DNA of 52,213 bases from Peribacillus deserti (lineage in GTDB: Bacteria > Bacillota > Bacilli > Bacillales > DSM-1321). The notes under the pieces were generated by a model. The model was given only the letters and a program-made list of their open reading frames with translations. It was not told the DNA's origin and made no database searches. Positions within the stretch are counted from its first letter, which is position 1. The number at the start of each line of letters is the position of its first letter. The position numbers were made by a program, and so were the translations under genes. The stretch is from the NCBI RefSeq assembly GCF_002863585.1, contig NZ_PGUY01000057.1, positions 1-52,213 of the forward strand. Direction: 5' to 3'. Shown here one piece after another: positions 34,125 through 42,235 of the stretch.

Positions 34125-35375
34125 GTGTCAAATCTTATTACTAAGGAACAATTAGGAATTCTTTCTTTAAAGGAAAGAGAGGGATTAATGGATTCGTGGT
34201 TGATGCATCGGCTGGACATTCTTATTCCAGCTATTATGAAAAAACATGACGTGGACATGTGGATCATAGCAGGGCGGGAATATAATGAGGACCCGCTCCT
34301 TGAGACCTTTTTCCCTTCGGCCATTGACAGCTCCAGGCGGTTGACGATCATTGTATTTTATAAAGATGAAGCGAATCAGATTGAAAGGCTGGTTATTCAT
34401 TCCAACCCGAAATTTGAACCGTTTTATAAGCGGGCTTGGGGCTATAAAGGGGAAACTCAGTGGGAATGCCTGACAAGGATCATCCGCGAAAAAAAGCCGC
34501 GGTGTGCAGCTCTGAATTATTCAAAAGTCCATGCAGCCTGTGATGGCCTAACACATTCCCTTTTTCAGAAAATCCATACCATCCTTGAAAATCTATCGGT
34601 TACAGGAATAAGTGCAGAAAAAATGGCAGTGGAATGGCTGGAGATGAGGACAGGGCCAGAACTGGAATTCTATCCGCAGATCGCCGATATAACCCGGATA
34701 ATAGCAGCAGAAGCACTGGAACATGTCATTACTCCTGGTGTAACAAATTCAGAAGATGTAGTGGAATGGATCAGGCAGAGAGTCTTCGATTTAGGGCTTA
34801 AGACTTCCTTTTATCCGACTGTGGACCTTCAAAGGCAGGGCGAGAAAAATAACCGGATGGAAACGGTGATTCTTCCCGGAGATATCGTTCATATAGATTT
34901 TGGCCTGTATTATCTTGGACTTGCGACCGATACTCAGCTGCTGGCTTATGTTCTGAGAAAAGGGGAAGAAAGCCCGCCAAAAGGAGTGATAGATGCCATG
35001 AAGACAGCTATCCGAATGGAGGATATCATAGCCGGACATTTTGCTGAAGGCTGTTCCGGCAATGATATTTTTCAATCCTCGGTTGAACAGGCCGGACGGG
35101 AAGGAATAAAAGCGATGGTCTATTCCCATCCGCTTGGGGTGCATTGCCATGGTGCTGGGCCGGTGATGGGACTATACGATTGCCAGGGCGACATACCTGT
35201 ACGCGGGGCATATTCAATAAAAAACAATACGTGCTATGCTATGGAGTTTAATGTAACCCAGTACATCCCTGAATGGGGTCAGGATGTGACATTGTATATG
35301 GAGGAATCTATCACTTTTAAGGGCGGAAAAGTATCTTTCTTAACTAACAGGCAGATTGAATTTTATTTAATTTAA
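34125..35375 (+). CDS. M24-family metallopeptidase (Xaa-Pro peptidase-like)
   Basis: A 416-residue creatinase-fold protein. The five metal ligands of active M24 enzymes appear present: Asp in VHIDFG, Asp in LATDTQ, His in SHPLGVHCHG, Glu in CYAMEFN and Glu in LYMEES. An N-terminal non-catalytic domain occupies about 1-170. GTG follows GGATAGGGGAG at nine bases. Proline-specific exopeptidase activity is the family expectation but the substrate is unknown. Stands alone. No signal peptide, so cytosolic. Confidence 0.85.
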   Translation: MSNLITKEQLGILSLKEREGLMDSWLMHRLDILIPAIMKKHDVDMWIIAGREYNEDPLLETFFPSAIDSSRRLTIIVFYKDEANQIERLVIHSNPKFEPFYKRAWGYKGETQWECLTRIIREKKPRCAALNYSKVHAACDGLTHSLFQKIHTILENLSVTGISAEKMAVEWLEMRTGPELEFYPQIADITRIIAAEALEHVITPGVTNSEDVVEWIRQRVFDLGLKTSFYPTVDLQRQGEKNNRMETVILPGDIVHIDFGLYYLGLATDTQLLAYVLRKGEESPPKGVIDAMKTAIRMEDIIAGHFAEGCSGNDIFQSSVEQAGREGIKAMVYSHPLGVHCHGAGPVMGLYDCQGDIPVRGAYSIKNNTCYAMEFNVTQYIPEWGQDVTLYMEESITFKGGKVSFLTNRQIEFYLI

Positions 35376-35531
35376 TGATTTTGCCCTGCAAGATCATCCG
35401 GCTTCCCTTCGCAAACACAGGTCATAATAATCCTTCTGAAGCATAGGAGGATTTTTTTTGATAGTTATAATTCAGCTATTTTGGGTAAATAAAATCTCAT
35501 ACTAACTATTTCAGTCAGAAGGGGAAGGATC

Positions 35532-36245
35532 ATGAAAAAGTTCAATTTATTTATTCTGCCAATTTTAGTGATACTCGCGGGAATTACAGCTTATATACTC
35601 AATAAACCCGATGAACAAAAAAATGAGAGAGTGATAACCGCACTTGGGGACTCCCTTACTTATGGCCTTGGTGATTCAAAAGGGCATGGATATGTAACAT
35701 CCCTGCAGCAGAAATTAAATAAAGAATATCCAGAGCATACGTACAATGTAAAAGGCTACGGTGTAGTGGGGCAGGAATCAGGAGGTTTACTGAAGCGCCT
35801 GGCTGATCCCAGGATTACTAAAGCAGTTTACCAATCAGATTACGTTATGATATTCATCGGGACAAATGATCTGGTCAATTCATCAAAGGGCAATGATTTA
35901 CAGGGGATGCCTCCTAAGAAGCTTGCGGAAGCAAAGGAGCAGTACCTAGATAACCTAGAAGATATCGTAGACACTATAGAGGAGTTAAATGCAGACGCTC
36001 CAATTATCGTGTTAGGGTTGTATAATCCATATCCTAATACTGGAGAGCAAATTGAGGCGTATATAGATGATTGGAATCACTCGGCCAAAAATCTATTTAA
36101 AGAGGATCCGAAAATATCTTTCGTTTCTACAAACGATTTATTTAAAGGCAAAGAAAAAAAGGAATATTTTTATGACTCACTACATGTGAATGATAAAGGG
36201 TATAATTTAATTGCTGATAAAATTATAGAGAGCTACCGGTTTTGA
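35532..36245 (+). CDS. SGNH/GDSL-family esterase, membrane-anchored
   Basis: A 237-residue protein with one N-terminal membrane segment (about 5-24) and an extracellular SGNH hydrolase domain. Block I is ALGDSLTYG (nucleophile Ser), block III IGTNDL, and block V DSLHVN supplies Asp and His. The arrangement resembles B. subtilis YpmR. The likely activity is lipid, wall or polysaccharide deacylation. AAGGGGAAGGATC precedes ATG. Followed by an imperfect hairpin (36243-36267) and a D,L-endopeptidase gene. Confidence 0.85.
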   Translation: MKKFNLFILPILVILAGITAYILNKPDEQKNERVITALGDSLTYGLGDSKGHGYVTSLQQKLNKEYPEHTYNVKGYGVVGQESGGLLKRLADPRITKAVYQSDYVMIFIGTNDLVNSSKGNDLQGMPPKKLAEAKEQYLDNLEDIVDTIEELNADAPIIVLGLYNPYPNTGEQIEAYIDDWNHSAKNLFKEDPKISFVSTNDLFKGKEKKEYFYDSLHVNDKGYNLIADKIIESYRF

Positions 36246-36333
36246 GAAGTCCTGGTGAGGGCTTCTCTTGTTTGATTTCATTCAGAGATGATAGAATAAA
36301 AGATATATAGAATTTTAGAAAGGGTTTTAAAAG

Positions 36334-36882
36334 GTGAAAACAAGGGCTGTAACATTATTGGTAGCAGCAGCAGTATGTCTGCTCATAGCATATTATTATC
36401 AACAGCAACCCGAAGAAGTTTCATCCCCAAAAATTAGCGAAAAATCACTGCCTTCTGAATTAAACCCCATAGTAAGCGAAAAAAAAGAGGAGTTTATTTC
36501 ACGGGCAGGAAAACAGGGAATAACCATCGTCATAACAGACGGTTTCCGAAGTATAGATCAACAAAACAGGCTGTATGAAAAGGGACGCTCCGGTTCAGGC
36601 AGTGTCGTAACGAATGTACGCGGAGGCGATTCTTTTCATAACTTTGGACTCGCTTTTGATTATGCTCTAAAAAATACATCAGGGCAGGTTATTTGGGACA
36701 CACAGTATGACGGTAATGGAAATGGGCAGCCAGATTGGTTTGAAGCTGCAGAAATAGCAAAGGACTTAGGATTTGAATGGGGCGGGGATTGGGAAAAGTT
36801 TAAGGATTACCCACATTTACAAATGACATTCGGTCTTACCATTAACCATTTAAAAAGGGGAGAAAGACCGGAAGCCATTTAG
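36334..36882 (+). CDS. cwlK: Peptidoglycan L-alanyl-D-glutamate endopeptidase (CwlK-like)
   Basis: A 182-residue M15 zinc peptidase. An N-terminal anchor or signal (about 5-22) leads into the catalytic domain with GFRSIDQQNRLYEKGR, the zinc ligands in SFHNFGLAFD and the final His in YPHLQMTFGL. B. subtilis CwlK cuts L-Ala from D-Glu in stem peptides and shares this layout. GTG start after GAAAGGGTTTTAAAAG. Single gene with a terminator at 36892-36926. Confidence 0.85.
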   Translation: MKTRAVTLLVAAAVCLLIAYYYQQQPEEVSSPKISEKSLPSELNPIVSEKKEEFISRAGKQGITIVITDGFRSIDQQNRLYEKGRSGSGSVVTNVRGGDSFHNFGLAFDYALKNTSGQVIWDTQYDGNGNGQPDWFEAAEIAKDLGFEWGGDWEKFKDYPHLQMTFGLTINHLKRGERPEAI

Positions 36883-36891
36883 CATAGAAAT

Positions 36892-36926
36892 TAAGGGGAT
36901 AGCTAATTATGTAGCCATCCCTTTTT
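36892..36926 (+). terminator. Terminator of the cwlK-like gene
   Basis: Stem AAGGGGATAGCTA / TAGCCATCCCTT with one mismatch and an ATTATG loop, then TTTT. Confidence 0.75.
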
Positions 36927-36931
36927 ATCTA

Positions 36932-37151
36932 AGACTGCTTTCGCAAACTTTATCGCTACCAAACAAGAAGTTTGATTGGAACGTGAGAATGCTCGCTTTT
37001 CACGGGGCGTGCGGTGAGTCTCCCCAGCTTATCGCCTGTGGGATCTCACCTGTGCCGCTGCGCCCGCAGGAGACTCGCTTCTACAGCGAAGATCACCTAG
37101 TAATGAATTGCGGTCACAGAATTTTTTCTACAACCTTTTAGGAAAATAACA
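36932..37151 (-). repeat. Palindromic repeat family 1, copy C (degenerate)
   Basis: Reversed copy. The outer end CTGCTTTCGCAAACTTT is at 36934-36950, the arm TTTGATTGGAACGTGAG at 36971-36987, the GC-rich core at about 37000-37080, and the far arm is badly eroded. It fills most of the gap between the cwlK-like and ydaG-like genes. Confidence 0.75.
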
Positions 37152-37183
37152 CTATCTAGAGGCAAAAGGTCAGACAGCCCCAT

Positions 37184-37606
37184 TTAAAGCTCCAGGGTCT
37201 GCGGAGAATTTTCCTTATTGTTCATGAGCCGGATCATGGATGGCTTGATCTCTAATACTATATAGTCAGGATCATCTTTGCCTTTAAACCATGGTTTTAA
37301 ATGATCGTTCCAGAGCTTTTCCTTTATGTCGGCATCCTCTCTTACTGCGGCTTTGCCTTCGATTTCAAGATAAGAATCACCAAAACCCTCGCCTTGGTAG
37401 CCAAGTAAAATATGGACGTAAGGGTTGTTATCAATTTCTTCAGCTTTATGTGTTTCCTTGTTCGTCGGTGTATATAAGGTAAGGTCGTTATTAAAGAACG
37501 TCATGTAGCGGCTATGCGGCTTGCCATTCATTACTGAGGCGAGCGTCCCGACCGCATTTTCTTCAAGTAATCCTATAATTTTTGTTCTTAATTCCTGCTG
37601 ATCCAT
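37184..37606 (-). CDS. ydaG: General stress protein 26-like, pyridoxamine-phosphate-oxidase fold (YdaG-like)
   Basis: A 140-residue split-barrel flavin-type protein. VGTLASVMNGKPHSRYMTFF and LYTPTNKETHKAEEI match the general stress protein 26 (YdaG) family, and GDSYLEIEGKAAVRED the end of the barrel. ATG 37606 is used because AAGGAGTG lies seven bases upstream; the frame could extend three codons. A good sigma-B promoter candidate precedes it, agreeing with stress control of ydaG in B. subtilis. The biochemical substrate is unknown. Confidence 0.85.
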   Translation of the reverse strand: MDQQELRTKIIGLLEENAVGTLASVMNGKPHSRYMTFFNNDLTLYTPTNKETHKAEEIDNNPYVHILLGYQGEGFGDSYLEIEGKAAVREDADIKEKLWNDHLKPWFKGKDDPDYIVLEIKPSMIRLMNNKENSPQTLEL

Positions 37607-37639
37607 TTGTAACACTCCTTTTTGGTTATCTACCTATAT

Positions 37640-37665
37640 ATTCCTTCATTTGCTTGTAATTAAAC
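37640..37665 (-). promoter_or_regulatory. Candidate sigma-B promoter of the ydaG-like gene
   Basis: On the minus strand GTTTAA, 14-bp spacer, AGGAAT, against the sigma-B consensus GTTTAA-N13-15-GGGWAW. The gene identity supports the call. Confidence 0.55.
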
Positions 37666-37724
37666 GGAGAAGTGTGAAACAGGATCATTAAAAATACCAT
37701 ACCTGCATAGGAGGAACTAAAACA

Positions 37725-38447
37725 ATGAGTAATAAAAAACCCATCATAGGAATAACAGCAACAACGATGTTTACGTCTGGATTCGATTCTGTATACCTTC
37801 ACTACAGCTATGTGGATTCAGTTATTAGAGCTGGCGGCATTCCTGTCGTTCTTCCAATCGGAAATAAGGAGCTGGCACAAGAATGGGTCTCTTTGTGTGA
37901 TGGTATTCTGTTAAGTGGTGGCGAGGACATCGATCCATATCACTTTGGGGCTGAACCTCATCCAAGGCTTGGCAGAGTGGTGCCGGAACGAGATCAGACA
38001 GAATTAGACTTGATTGAATATGCTCGCAAAAAGAAGCTGCCCATATTTGGTATCTGTAGAGGTATTCAGGTGCTGAATGTTGCGCTTGGCGGAAATCTAA
38101 TCCAGGATATAGAAAGTGAACGAATGGAATATATTAAACATGCACAGCAGGCTGCCCGCGCTGCTTCAAGCCATACTATAGCTATTGAACAAGACAGCCT
38201 TCTGGGCAGGATATCAGGAAAGGATTCCATACGTGTGAACAGCTTCCATCATCAGGCTATAGGTGATGTAGCATCATCTCTTAAGATTGGCGCAGTCTCA
38301 AAAGATGGAATCATAGAGGCGGTGGAAGCGGCGGATCCGGATGGCGGCTGGATGCTGGCTGTACAGTGGCATCCAGAGGATATGGCTGCCGGAGATGAAA
38401 TAATGCATCAATTATTCGTAAGTTTTATCGAAGCTTGCAGTGAATGA
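37725..38447 (+). CDS. Class I glutamine amidotransferase / gamma-glutamyl-GABA hydrolase-like
   Basis: A 240-residue PuuD-family hydrolase. The catalytic Cys lies in FGICRGIQVLN, the oxyanion loop in LLSGGEDIDP, and His and Glu in QWHPED. Such enzymes cut gamma-glutamyl amides, for example gamma-glutamyl-GABA. A GGAGGAACTAAAACA precedes ATG. The next gene is a MurE-like amide ligase, but a terminator separates them and functional linkage is unproved. Confidence 0.87.
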   Translation: MSNKKPIIGITATTMFTSGFDSVYLHYSYVDSVIRAGGIPVVLPIGNKELAQEWVSLCDGILLSGGEDIDPYHFGAEPHPRLGRVVPERDQTELDLIEYARKKKLPIFGICRGIQVLNVALGGNLIQDIESERMEYIKHAQQAARAASSHTIAIEQDSLLGRISGKDSIRVNSFHHQAIGDVASSLKIGAVSKDGIIEAVEAADPDGGWMLAVQWHPEDMAAGDEIMHQLFVSFIEACSE

Positions 38448-38457
38448 AATGTAAAAA

Positions 38458-38482
38458 GAGATAGTGAACTCGGTTCACTATC
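38458..38482 (+). terminator. Terminator of the amidotransferase gene
   Basis: A perfect 11-bp stem AGATAGTGAAC / GTTCACTATCT with a TCG loop, then TTTTTT. Confidence 0.85.
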
Positions 38483-38656
38483 TTTTTTTAGTTAATTGGA
38501 CTTACAAACATTCATGATAATCCGGATTCCACCCTGTAAAATGAGGAAAATGTTTTAGTTATTATACAGGCGTGAAGGGTATAGAAAGTTTATGTTGTGT
38601 TTACCTTACAAATAAGCTGCTTTTTATCTGAAGCTATAAAGACAGGAGATTGTAAA

Positions 38657-40150
38657 ATGAAACTAGCCGAACTGAAGGCTGCCATTGCCCCATCCATTAT
38701 ACAGGACTCTGTTACGGAGGATTTACCAATATCAGGTTTACAGATTCACTCAGGCTCCATTAATCCCGGTGACATGTTCGTGGCCATTTCAGGATATTCG
38801 CATGATGGGCATGAGTACATACAAGAAGCAATTGAGCGCGGTGCTCAGGCAATTGTAGGAGAAAAGCCGATACAGCTGGATATTCCATACATACAAGTGG
38901 AGGACAGCAGAAAAGCTCTTCCGAAGCTGGCCTGTACTTTTTATAATTTTCCAGCTGAGAAGCACAAGATCATCGGGATAACCGGCACCAATGGAAAGAC
39001 CACCGTTTCTTATATGATCAAACATATCCTGAACTATGCCGGCCTATCATGTTCTCTGTTTGGGACTATATCATACATAATTAATGGCGAAGAATTTCCT
39101 CCGACAAATACTACGCCGGATTCTTTGCAATTGCAGGAATTGCTGGCAAAAAGCAATGACGAATATGTAATCATGGAGATCTCTTCGCATGCTCTGGAGC
39201 AATCCAGAATCGATGGATTAGCGTTAGATTACGGGCTTTTTACCAACTTAGCCCATGATCACCTGGATTATCACCAGACCATGGATAACTATTTCTCTGC
39301 GAAGCAGAAGTTATTTGATTACTTAAAGCCGAACGGAAAAGCGATCGTTAACTCCATCGATACATGGGGGAGCAAACTGGCTGCAATTTTAGAAGAAAAG
39401 AAAGTATCTGTAAAAAAGATAGCGGGTGAGGCGGGAGGGGACTTAGGTCTTGCAAGAGTCTCATGTGAAGGCGGCAGCTTTCATGTCAGCATCGAGGGGA
39501 AATCGTATCCTGTTTTCCTTTCCTTCCCTGGTCTTCATAATGTGTATAATGCAGCTATGTCTATTTTAACCTGCTATGAGGCAGGTATTCCTTTAGAAAC
39601 GATCATCGAAGCATTAGGCTGCTTCATAGGTGTACCTGGCCGGTTCGAGATCGTTGAACATCCATATGGAGCAAGGTTTGTCGTGGATTATGCACATACA
39701 GAGGATGCCATAGAATATATGTTAACCACTGTAAGATCACTGGGAGCCGAAAAAGTGACTCATATCTTTGGCTTCCGCGGCGGACGGGATCAAACCAAAA
39801 GGGATCTTATGTTACAGACTTCCCTGGAGCACAGTGACCAGGTGTATCTTACAATCGATGACCTGAATGGTGTACCACTTGAAACGATGTTAGATGAGCT
39901 GGAAAAGATCAAACAAAGAGTGGATGGCAGCCGAGTTCAGATAATTCCTGACAGAACGGCTGCTATCAGGAAAGCATGGCTGCAAGCCGAAAGAGATGAG
40001 TGGATCCTAGTAACGGGCAAGGGGCCGGAGCTGTATGCCGAAGATTTCCTTCTTCCTGTTAAATCGGATCTCGAGGCTCTGGAGTACTTAAGGCAGGAGG
40101 CGGATGATGTCGTCAAACCAGGTGCCAAGCTTCAAGGGCTGGTAAGATAA
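38657..40150 (+). CDS. MurE-family ligase paralogue with altered substrate motifs
   Basis: A 497-residue Mur ligase. Domain 1 is about 1-95. ATP site GITGTNGKTT is near 105-115, with TTPDSLQLQEL, FTNLAHDHLDYH and AKQKLFDYL (carbamylated Lys region). The C-terminal domain has VVDYAHTEDAIEYML and FGFRGGRDQTKRDL. In true meso-DAP-adding MurE a DNPR motif and a GKGHE motif contact the amino acid; here the matching places read DDLN and GKGPE. It is therefore probably not the housekeeping MurE, and may add another amino acid or act on another peptide. ATG 38657 follows AGGAGATTGTAAA; the frame opens 20 codons earlier without a Shine-Dalgarno. It is away from any dcw cluster. Confidence 0.82.
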   Translation: MKLAELKAAIAPSIIQDSVTEDLPISGLQIHSGSINPGDMFVAISGYSHDGHEYIQEAIERGAQAIVGEKPIQLDIPYIQVEDSRKALPKLACTFYNFPAEKHKIIGITGTNGKTTVSYMIKHILNYAGLSCSLFGTISYIINGEEFPPTNTTPDSLQLQELLAKSNDEYVIMEISSHALEQSRIDGLALDYGLFTNLAHDHLDYHQTMDNYFSAKQKLFDYLKPNGKAIVNSIDTWGSKLAAILEEKKVSVKKIAGEAGGDLGLARVSCEGGSFHVSIEGKSYPVFLSFPGLHNVYNAAMSILTCYEAGIPLETIIEALGCFIGVPGRFEIVEHPYGARFVVDYAHTEDAIEYMLTTVRSLGAEKVTHIFGFRGGRDQTKRDLMLQTSLEHSDQVYLTIDDLNGVPLETMLDELEKIKQRVDGSRVQIIPDRTAAIRKAWLQAERDEWILVTGKGPELYAEDFLLPVKSDLEALEYLRQEADDVVKPGAKLQGLVR

Positions 40151-40258
40151 TGTGACATTCGCTTTTTTTGTATAAGTTAAATTTAATTTTTGTATAATGT
40201 TTGAAACAGCTCGAAAAAGGATATTAAATAAACAACTTCGGAAAAGGAGATGTTATAA

Positions 40259-40585
40259 ATGAGCCAATTAAATGGAAGCAGCAATTCTGAAACTGAAGGC
40301 AGAGTAGAACAGAAACTGAACAACATGAGCCAGGAAACAAAGGATGATATTCTTTCGAATTTTGACAGCTTTAAATCATATCTAGGCGAAAAGGTGTCAA
40401 AAGGAGAAAGCCTTGGTCTGGGAGAAGAACAGCTGGCTAAGCTGACACAAAAAGTAGCCGGGTACCTGGCTGAACATGAAGAACCTCGCAATCGCGAAGA
40501 ATATTTGCTTCAGCAGCTTTGGAAAACAGGAAACGAAGAAGAACGCCATATGCTGTCACACATGCTGGTTAAGCTGGTGCAATAA
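40259..40585 (+). CDS. DUF3243 family protein (YmfJ-like)
   Basis: A 108-residue soluble protein. The core MSQETKDDILSNFDSFKSYL, then GEKVSKGESLGLGEEQLAKL and AEHEEPRNREEYLLQQLW, matches DUF3243, which includes B. subtilis YmfJ. No known activity. AAAAGGAGATGTTATAA precedes ATG. Predicted all-helical. The N-terminus has about 15 extra polar residues. A terminator follows. Confidence 0.85.
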   Translation: MSQLNGSSNSETEGRVEQKLNNMSQETKDDILSNFDSFKSYLGEKVSKGESLGLGEEQLAKLTQKVAGYLAEHEEPRNREEYLLQQLWKTGNEEERHMLSHMLVKLVQ

Positions 40586-40620
40586 TGTAAAAAAGGGGTT
40601 GATCGCAGTCCCTTTCTTAC

Positions 40621-40646
40621 AGGCTGTCGGGTAAGCCCCGGCAGCC
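40621..40646 (+). terminator. Terminator after the DUF3243 gene
   Basis: Stem GGCTGTCGGG / CCCGGCAGCC (one G-T pair) with a short loop, then TTTATTTTT. A weaker AAGGG/CCCTT hairpin lies just before it. Confidence 0.7.
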
Positions 40647-40721
40647 TTTATTTTTGATGTGAAATGAAGGCTGCTCATGTTGGATAGATGTTATGTAAGC
40701 GGACCTTAATGATTAATTATT

Positions 40722-40949
40722 GGCTCTTTTCTAAAGGCTGTTTTCTAAAGGATTGTTGTTTTTCGAGATGTTTTTCCTTATCGAACCAGTTGATTGCAGT
40801 GGAAGGTGCGAGACTCCTGCGGGAGCAGCGGGACAGGTGAGACCCCGCAGGCGAAGCTGAGGAGGCTCACCGCACGCCCCGCGGAAAGCGAGCACCTGGA
40901 ACGGAAATCAACCTGCCATTAAAAAGCAACAAACTTTGCGAAAAGAGCC
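40722..40949 (+). repeat. Palindromic repeat family 1, copy D (both outer ends present)
   Basis: The outer ends GGCTCTTTTCTAAAGG (40722) and GCGAAAAGAGCC (to 40949) are inverted. The core is canonical: AAGGTGCGAGACTCCTGCGG and so on to GCGGAAAGCGAGCACC. The inner arms are slightly decayed (GTTGATTGCAGTGG / AACGGAAATCAACC). Useful as the reference for the family. Confidence 0.85.
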
Positions 40950-41162
40950 TTTCTAAAAAATTGTTGTTTTTAATAAGTCTTGTTACGTTACCCTATTCTT
41001 CAGTCAGGTCGATTGGAGCGTAAGGTGCGAGACTCCTGCGGGAGCAGCGGGACAGGTGAGACCCTGCAGGCGAAGCTGAGGAGGCTCACCGCCCGCCCCG
41101 CGGAAAGCGAGCATGCCTTCCGTTCCAATCAACCTCTTGTTATAAAGTTTGAGAAAACAGCC
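40939..41162 (+). repeat. Palindromic repeat family 1, copy E, tandem with D
   Basis: It starts in the right end of copy D (GCGAAAAGAGCC reads into TTTCTAAAAAATTGTTG), has arms GTCGATTGGAGCGTAAGG and TTCCGTTCCAATCAACC, and ends GAGAAAACAGCC at 41162. Same orientation as D. Confidence 0.85.
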
Positions 41163-41366
41163 TAATTATTTATCTATTTAATTTTTGCTGATCGGTTGTG
41201 GACCGGCTTGACAGATAATTATATGTCTTAGTGGGGAATATTAAGTTCTGGCATAGCATTGAGTAATATCTGCGTATTGGTTTAATCTGATTTCTAGTAT
41301 CATACAGCCATGCCGATACGAGATTTTTCTTATGCTGAGGGTGGAGAAGTGAATTCCCGTCGCCAG
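41163..41366. other. Intergenic stretch, no gene seen
   Basis: Mixed-composition DNA between repeat copy E and array 2. Short imperfect palindromes only (GATCGGTTGTGGACCGGC near 41189); no ORF with a ribosome binding site. Confidence 0.5.
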
Positions 41367-41545
41367 ATAAGCATATCTCTTAAAAGGGAAGCATAAAAGC
41401 TATTGGATAAGCATATGGCAAAAAATATAAGCATAGAAACATGAGCGATAAGCATAAACCATTAAAAGATAAGCATAAAACCTTAAAAGGCAAGCATAAA
41501 CCTTTCAAACATAAGCATAAAGTCTAAGAAGTTAAGCATAAGGAG
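41367..41545 (+). repeat. Array 2: nine units of 20-21 bp, core AAGCATA(AA)
   Basis: AAGCATA begins at 41369, 41389, 41409, 41429, 41450, 41471, 41492, 41513 and 41534. The intervals are 20, 20, 20, then 21 five times. Most cores extend to (A)TAAGCATAAA. The roughly 10 bases between cores differ and are rich in A runs. There is no inverted symmetry and no gene. Confidence 0.85.
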
Positions 41546-41836
41546 ATTCACAGATTGTTCACCATCCTTTAATTTGGTAAAAACCATATACATATCACCA
41601 ATTTTGATACTATATTGAGCTTGTAGGTTCAAAAAGTACCAAAATCTATGATTTAGCTGGGAAAAACAGTACTTAGCATCCAAAAAACATGTGGAAATCG
41701 CAGGTCAAATTAAATAGTACAAAGCAGAGGGGGCGCATAATCTTTGGGTATACCGCGTTCTTATAAAGGCCATGGAAGAATGCGATAACTGCGGGATCAG
41801 CCGGGGCCGGCCACGAGCCGGAAGTCAGCTAAAAAA
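41546..41836. other. Intergenic stretch between arrays 2 and 3
   Basis: No supported ORF. GC-rich palindromic bits (GCCGGGGCCGGCCACGAGCC) lie near 41800-41820 just before array 3. A short minus-strand frame across 41483-41683 overlaps array 2 and has no ribosome binding site. Confidence 0.5.
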
Positions 41837-41988
41837 CACAAAAGTAAGAGTGAGCCACATAAAAAATAAGATAGCCACATAAATCCGAATTAAGACACAT
41901 AAAACTGTTGTTTAGCCACATAAAAAATAAGATAGCCACATAAATCCGAGGTTAAGACACATAAAACTGTTGTTTAGCCACATAAAAA
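41837..41988 (+). repeat. Array 3: seven or eight units of 20-21 bp, core GCCACATAAA, with 61-62-bp higher-order repeat
   Basis: CACATAAA begins at 41856, 41876, 41896, 41917, 41937, 41958 and 41979, with a degenerate CACAAAAG at 41837. Three consecutive units (AGCCACATAAAAAATAAG, AGCCACATAAATCCGA, AGACACATAAAACTGTTG) form a block that is itself repeated: 41853-41913 and 41914-41975. Confidence 0.85.
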
Positions 41989-42207
41989 GCATATCCGCAG
42001 AATTTCCGCGTTTTCAAATCAGCAGTCCCCCAAAAACAATACGCAAATTCCATATTCTCTTCATGATATTCTCGTATCGTGCAAGCTCGTTAAAAATTCC
42101 GGCAGCCTTTCTATATTAATTAGAATAGTCTGCATTCATAAATAAAATATCCCTGTGCCAGATCGGGCAAAGCAAGAGCCCCTATCGATGTATCTTCTTA
42201 CAAGGCG

Positions 42208-42235
42208 AAAAAGGGACTGATGATAGTCCCTTTTT
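42208..42235. terminator. Terminator of the YdcF-like gene
   Basis: A perfect stem AAAAAGGGACT / AGTCCCTTTTT around GATGAT, symmetrical, usable on either strand. It touches the stop codon of the minus-strand gene. The stretch 41989-42207 shows no gene. Confidence 0.8.

Noticed and set aside
41483-41683. Minus-strand 66-aa frame
   Set aside because: It overlaps the phased array, has no ribosome binding site and repetitive composition.
41367-41988. CRISPR array
   Set aside because: Cores are 8-11 bp with about 10-bp spacers, far below CRISPR repeat and spacer size, and no cas gene is present.
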